Assembly: GCA_038750655.1 (NCBI GenBank)
Contig: JBCDGZ010000079.1
Coordinates: 1-35,081 of the forward strand
From: JBCDGZ01 sp038750655
Lineage (GTDB): Bacteria; Bacteroidota; Bacteroidia; Chitinophagales; Saprospiraceae
Direction of reading: 5' to 3'
Length of the DNA: 35,081 nucleotides
Positions 32,277-35,081 of the stretch are shown here, piece after piece. The translations under genes were made by a program, and so were the position numbers. The notes beneath the pieces are model-generated. The model had not been told where the DNA came from, made no database searches, and saw only the letters and a list, made by a program, of their open reading frames with translations. Positions within the stretch are counted from its first letter, which is position 1. Each line of letters starts with the position of its first letter.

Positions 32277-33725
32277 TTATTGCAATTCCAGGAGCTTATT
32301 TTGTAGCCATTCCTTATCTGTAACAATCCGACTCTGTTCGAGGTTTTTGATTAGTTTCTGGATACGCCCACTATCCCAGGAAGTTTTGGGGCTACAGATG
32401 CGTTTAAGGAAATCGATGAAGTTGTTGTTGCCTTCCCTTTGCAATTCCGTTAGCAGCCTTTTAGAGGTTCGGAAAATATAGACTTTAAAAGCGTTGATCT
32501 TGGGGTCCAGAAGGACCGATTTTTTCTCATAATAAATTTTTAGCTCCATACGCTTGGCCGCAATTTTATAGTAGGTATCCTCGTAGGTGTCAGCGAGATA
32601 TTTCAGGGCAGCATCATAGTCGCCTAGCGCAAAATAGTAGGTAGCCAGGTTGAAGTGGTAAACTTCGTCGGGATAATTGGTGCCAACGATTTTATCTTTA
32701 TAATCGGTCAGGAATTGCAAGACCCAATCGTACTGATGGAGTTTGAGGCCAATAGAAACGATATTGCGGATGGTTCCGGCTACGAGGCCCTCTTCGTAGT
32801 GTAAGTACCCCTGATCGAGGTGTTGCTGATAGAGTTTAAAGGCTTCGTTGAGGTAATCCCTGTGCCCTCGATTGTATTGCCGGATGCAATAATTGCGACT
32901 GAGGGTTTGCAAATCCTTGAGCTGCGCCAGCGGAATTTGATCTTCATACTCTCGCAGCAGATAGCAAAGGCTCTGGAAGGCATCATCATCGCCTTCGCTT
33001 TGCAACATACAGAAGGCCTGATAGTAGAGCTTGAGGGCAGGCACTTCCTGGTAGTGCTTCTGCTGGATCATGGGTGTCATCAGCTCAATGATCTCCAGGC
33101 TGTCTTTGAGGTCGAGAGCGTGGTGGTATTTGTGCTGTGCCAATAGCATACAGACATATTCCAGTTTGGTGATGAGGTAGTACAAATCCAGGCTGCGGAG
33201 GGTGGCGGGCAGGTTGAGGTCCGCCTTGCGGGTATTGTAGAGGCTTTCGTAGTCGGATAATTCCCTTTCGATCAGGAATTGTTGGAAATAGAAGGCCCGG
33301 TGTCTGCGGGGAATGCTGCGTTGTTTTTTGCGCAGCCCTTCGATATTGCGGTCGAACTGCTTGCCCAGCCGGCGCTCCCGAAAGAAGCGGCTCAAGGCCA
33401 ACTGCTGCCGCACTGCATCGCCTTCGAGATCGTCGAAGTGGTAGGCCAGAAAGCGATTGACATTTTTGAGCAGCCGAGTCATTAGCTGATCGAGTTTGCT
33501 TTTATTAAATACTTGCTCGGAGAATATCTGGGCCCAGGCTTTGGATTTATCGAGTGATTCGGCCTTAAAATCGGGGGCGGCGGCTACAATATATTCGAAA
33601 AGGCGCAGGGCCTCCTCTTCTATTTTTCCTTTAAAAAAATAGGGCGACCGCAAAAATTGCCGCAACAGCTCCAGCTCAGTTTCTTCGAGGTGTTTTAGAA
33701 TCGCAACTAGTTTGCTCCTTTGCAT
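32277..33725 (-). CDS. Hypothetical helical-repeat protein
   Basis: A 482-residue protein of unknown function with no signal peptide or membrane segment. It is predicted almost entirely helical by eye; the region from about residue 190 to 400 has TPR-like helix pairs (for example YHFNLATYYFALGDYDAALKYLADTY). The N terminus carries LEETELELLRQFLRSPYFFKGKIEEE, here split as LEETELELLRQFL and RSPYFFKGK, a start I associate with hypothetical proteins of Saprospiria-type genomes. It is rich in Lys, Arg, Tyr and Leu. It lies 58 bp upstream of uvrC on the same strand and divergent from a T9SS cargo gene. A scaffold or protein-interaction role is possible but unproven. Confidence 0.8.
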   Translation of the reverse strand: MQRSKLVAILKHLEETELELLRQFLRSPYFFKGKIEEEALRLFEYIVAAAPDFKAESLDKSKAWAQIFSEQVFNKSKLDQLMTRLLKNVNRFLAYHFDDLEGDAVRQQLALSRFFRERRLGKQFDRNIEGLRKKQRSIPRRHRAFYFQQFLIERELSDYESLYNTRKADLNLPATLRSLDLYYLITKLEYVCMLLAQHKYHHALDLKDSLEIIELMTPMIQQKHYQEVPALKLYYQAFCMLQSEGDDDAFQSLCYLLREYEDQIPLAQLKDLQTLSRNYCIRQYNRGHRDYLNEAFKLYQQHLDQGYLHYEEGLVAGTIRNIVSIGLKLHQYDWVLQFLTDYKDKIVGTNYPDEVYHFNLATYYFALGDYDAALKYLADTYEDTYYKIAAKRMELKIYYEKKSVLLDPKINAFKVYIFRTSKRLLTELQREGNNNFIDFLKRICSPKTSWDSGRIQKLIKNLEQSRIVTDKEWLQNKLLELQ

Positions 33726-33815
33726 ATTTTCTCATCAGTTTGGGGACAGCGTACCGCTGGGTGTATTCTCAAAAAAGTGTAAAAAAATGTAATCGGTTTT
33801 TAATGCATTTTATAT

Positions 33816-33823
33816 CAACTTTG
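33816..33823 (+). promoter_or_regulatory. Weak -7-like element for the third T9SS gene
   Basis: CAACTTTG differs from TAnnTTTG at one base and lies 40 bp before the ATG at 33864. No clear -33 element is present, so the call is tentative. Confidence 0.25.
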
Positions 33824-33863
33824 TAGAGAAACCTATAACGAAGCTATCATAATACCAACTATC

Positions 33864-35054
33864 ATGAAGTCTAAATTAAAAAACCTAGCAGTTCCTCTCT
33901 TCCTATTATTCAACATAAGCATTCACGCCCAAAGCCTTATTCCTGTCGAGCCAGCCTCCGTCTTTGCTACTACACAGGCGCTCAAGGCCAAATTTCAACA
34001 ACAAATCCCTGTAGGAGAGGCCACCATCAACAGTTATCTGAGTTCTTTCTTCCTGCAAGGCAACGTCCGCTCCGACTTTTCTGCGCCGGCGGCCCAGCTG
34101 ACCGCTATTGATCCCATTAACGCCGACTTTAGCTTTAGCTGGCCCGCCGTTCCGGGCAGTACGGACTATACCGTAAGCTGGCTAAATCTCCATACAGGGC
34201 TAATTGGAACGAGTACAGCCCCGGATACCTTCCTGACCGTGGCGGCTCCCAACAAGACGCTCCACCTCTTTGCTTTTCAATCCAACAGCCCTACCGGCAA
34301 AAGTACGATCGACATTATGCTGCTTGATCTGGGCCTATCCTACATCATCATTGACAAAGACATTTTCCTGCGCGGTACTGCCGAGTGCCCAGACATCACC
34401 CCCGTAGAGGTATCTTTTGACCGCAGCCTAGAGCCCTCCTTCCATTTTGAGATTGACGCCAACTGTAACAATACGGGCCGCTACTTTGTCGAGGCTTCGC
34501 GTATTGACCGCTCAGGAACCAAGCAGCTATCCATTTATCGGCTACAATTTAGTCAACCGCAGGACGATACCGATTTCAACTATATCACCTTTGAGCCCGT
34601 AACCGACGGGGTGGATTACGATCACCCCTTTTTGGCGGGCAAGGCAGATGCGTACGAGTTTATTTTGACCAATGAGGGGGTCCAGGTGGTCTTCCCCGGC
34701 CAGGAATTGGATGTTCCGCAGCTCCAGGCTTGGCGGTGTACCTGCCCTGCGGCGGTCCGCAGCGCAGCGACGAGCTTGGACAAAGGAGCAGAGCTGGCGC
34801 AGTTATTGGCTTGGCCCAACCCCTTTGGAGCCTCTACGGTGATAGAGTACCAGCTGAGTAAAGCTACGGAGGTAGCGATTTATTTGTCGAGCCCGGTGCA
34901 GCCGGTGCGGCTGGTACTTCAACATCCGGTGCTTCGGCCGGCAGGCAATCACCAATTAAGAGTGGATGGCAGCAATTGGCCCGCAGGGTTTTACACCTGT
35001 ACAATTAAGACGGCCGAGCATATTCAGCAGATCAACCTGATAAAAGTGCGTTAA
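33864..35054 (+). CDS. T9SS type A sorting-domain protein
   Basis: A 396-residue secreted protein. The signal peptide is residues 1-23 (KLKNLAVPLFLLFNISIHAQ, cut after Ala/Gln). A fibronectin type III-like domain spans about residues 85-150 (DFSFSWPAVPGSTDYTVSW). The middle (about 165-290) contains two cysteine pairs (Cys in AECPDI, DANCNNTG and RCTCPAA) and no family I recognise. The last 80 residues are a type A T9SS sorting domain: LLAWPNPFGASTVIEYQLS, then WPAGFYTCTIKTAEHIQQ, removed on export so the protein can be attached to the surface. Its cargo function is unknown. It is divergent from the hypothetical helical protein. Confidence 0.85.
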   Translation: MKSKLKNLAVPLFLLFNISIHAQSLIPVEPASVFATTQALKAKFQQQIPVGEATINSYLSSFFLQGNVRSDFSAPAAQLTAIDPINADFSFSWPAVPGSTDYTVSWLNLHTGLIGTSTAPDTFLTVAAPNKTLHLFAFQSNSPTGKSTIDIMLLDLGLSYIIIDKDIFLRGTAECPDITPVEVSFDRSLEPSFHFEIDANCNNTGRYFVEASRIDRSGTKQLSIYRLQFSQPQDDTDFNYITFEPVTDGVDYDHPFLAGKADAYEFILTNEGVQVVFPGQELDVPQLQAWRCTCPAAVRSAATSLDKGAELAQLLAWPNPFGASTVIEYQLSKATEVAIYLSSPVQPVRLVLQHPVLRPAGNHQLRVDGSNWPAGFYTCTIKTAEHIQQINLIKVR

Positions 35055-35081
35055 GACCATCTCGAGTCCTTATTCCCATTC

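Overview
The window looks like a chromosomal segment of a Bacteroidota bacterium, most likely a Saprospiria/Lewinella-type lineage. Three predicted proteins carry C-terminal type IX secretion (T9SS) sorting domains. Several intergenic regions hold the Bacteroidota -7 promoter element TAnnTTTG. Outer-membrane and cell-surface proteins are abundant, and a TonB protein has the N-terminal layout usual in this phylum. Base composition is fairly even throughout and I see no clear mobile element, tRNA, rRNA or CRISPR array.

Layout. 1-2866: a peroxiredoxin cut by the window edge (minus), then an EamA transporter, an O-methyltransferase and a FemAB/GNAT-like protein (plus). 2920-5836: an AraC-type regulator with seven predicted membrane helices, two small beta-barrel-like proteins and a possible 38-residue membrane peptide. 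5787-8832: an Omp85/TamA-like protein (minus), divergent from hemW. 8833-13966: two tandem paralogous T9SS-exported G8/beta-helix-like proteins whose upstream DNA is also duplicated, with a strong terminator between them. 13990-20351 (minus): a tricorn-type protease, methylmalonyl-CoA mutase large subunit and TonB. 20561-26663: an M16 peptidase (plus) convergent with an OmpA-family protein and an M1 peptidase that appears fused to an outer-membrane beta-barrel (minus), then a small lipoprotein. 26930-30399: galE (minus) divergent from cysQ and a family 2 glycosyltransferase, a 306-bp spacer with three hairpins, and a thioredoxin-like lipoprotein. 30401-35054: uvrC and a helical hypothetical protein (minus), and a third T9SS cargo protein (plus).

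Functionally the window mixes housekeeping genes (uvrC, galE, cysQ, hemW, mutB) with envelope biology: outer-membrane insertion, energy transduction, surface proteolysis and T9SS export. There is no obvious defence island or biosynthetic cluster. The best candidates for something new are the M1 peptidase-barrel fusion, the paired ACPPPVE cysteine motif in the tandem surface proteins with its duplicated upstream element, the seven-helix AraC regulator beside barrel genes, and the hairpin cluster at 29630-29820. Promoter, operator and hairpin calls come from reading the sequence by eye; no search or folding program was run.
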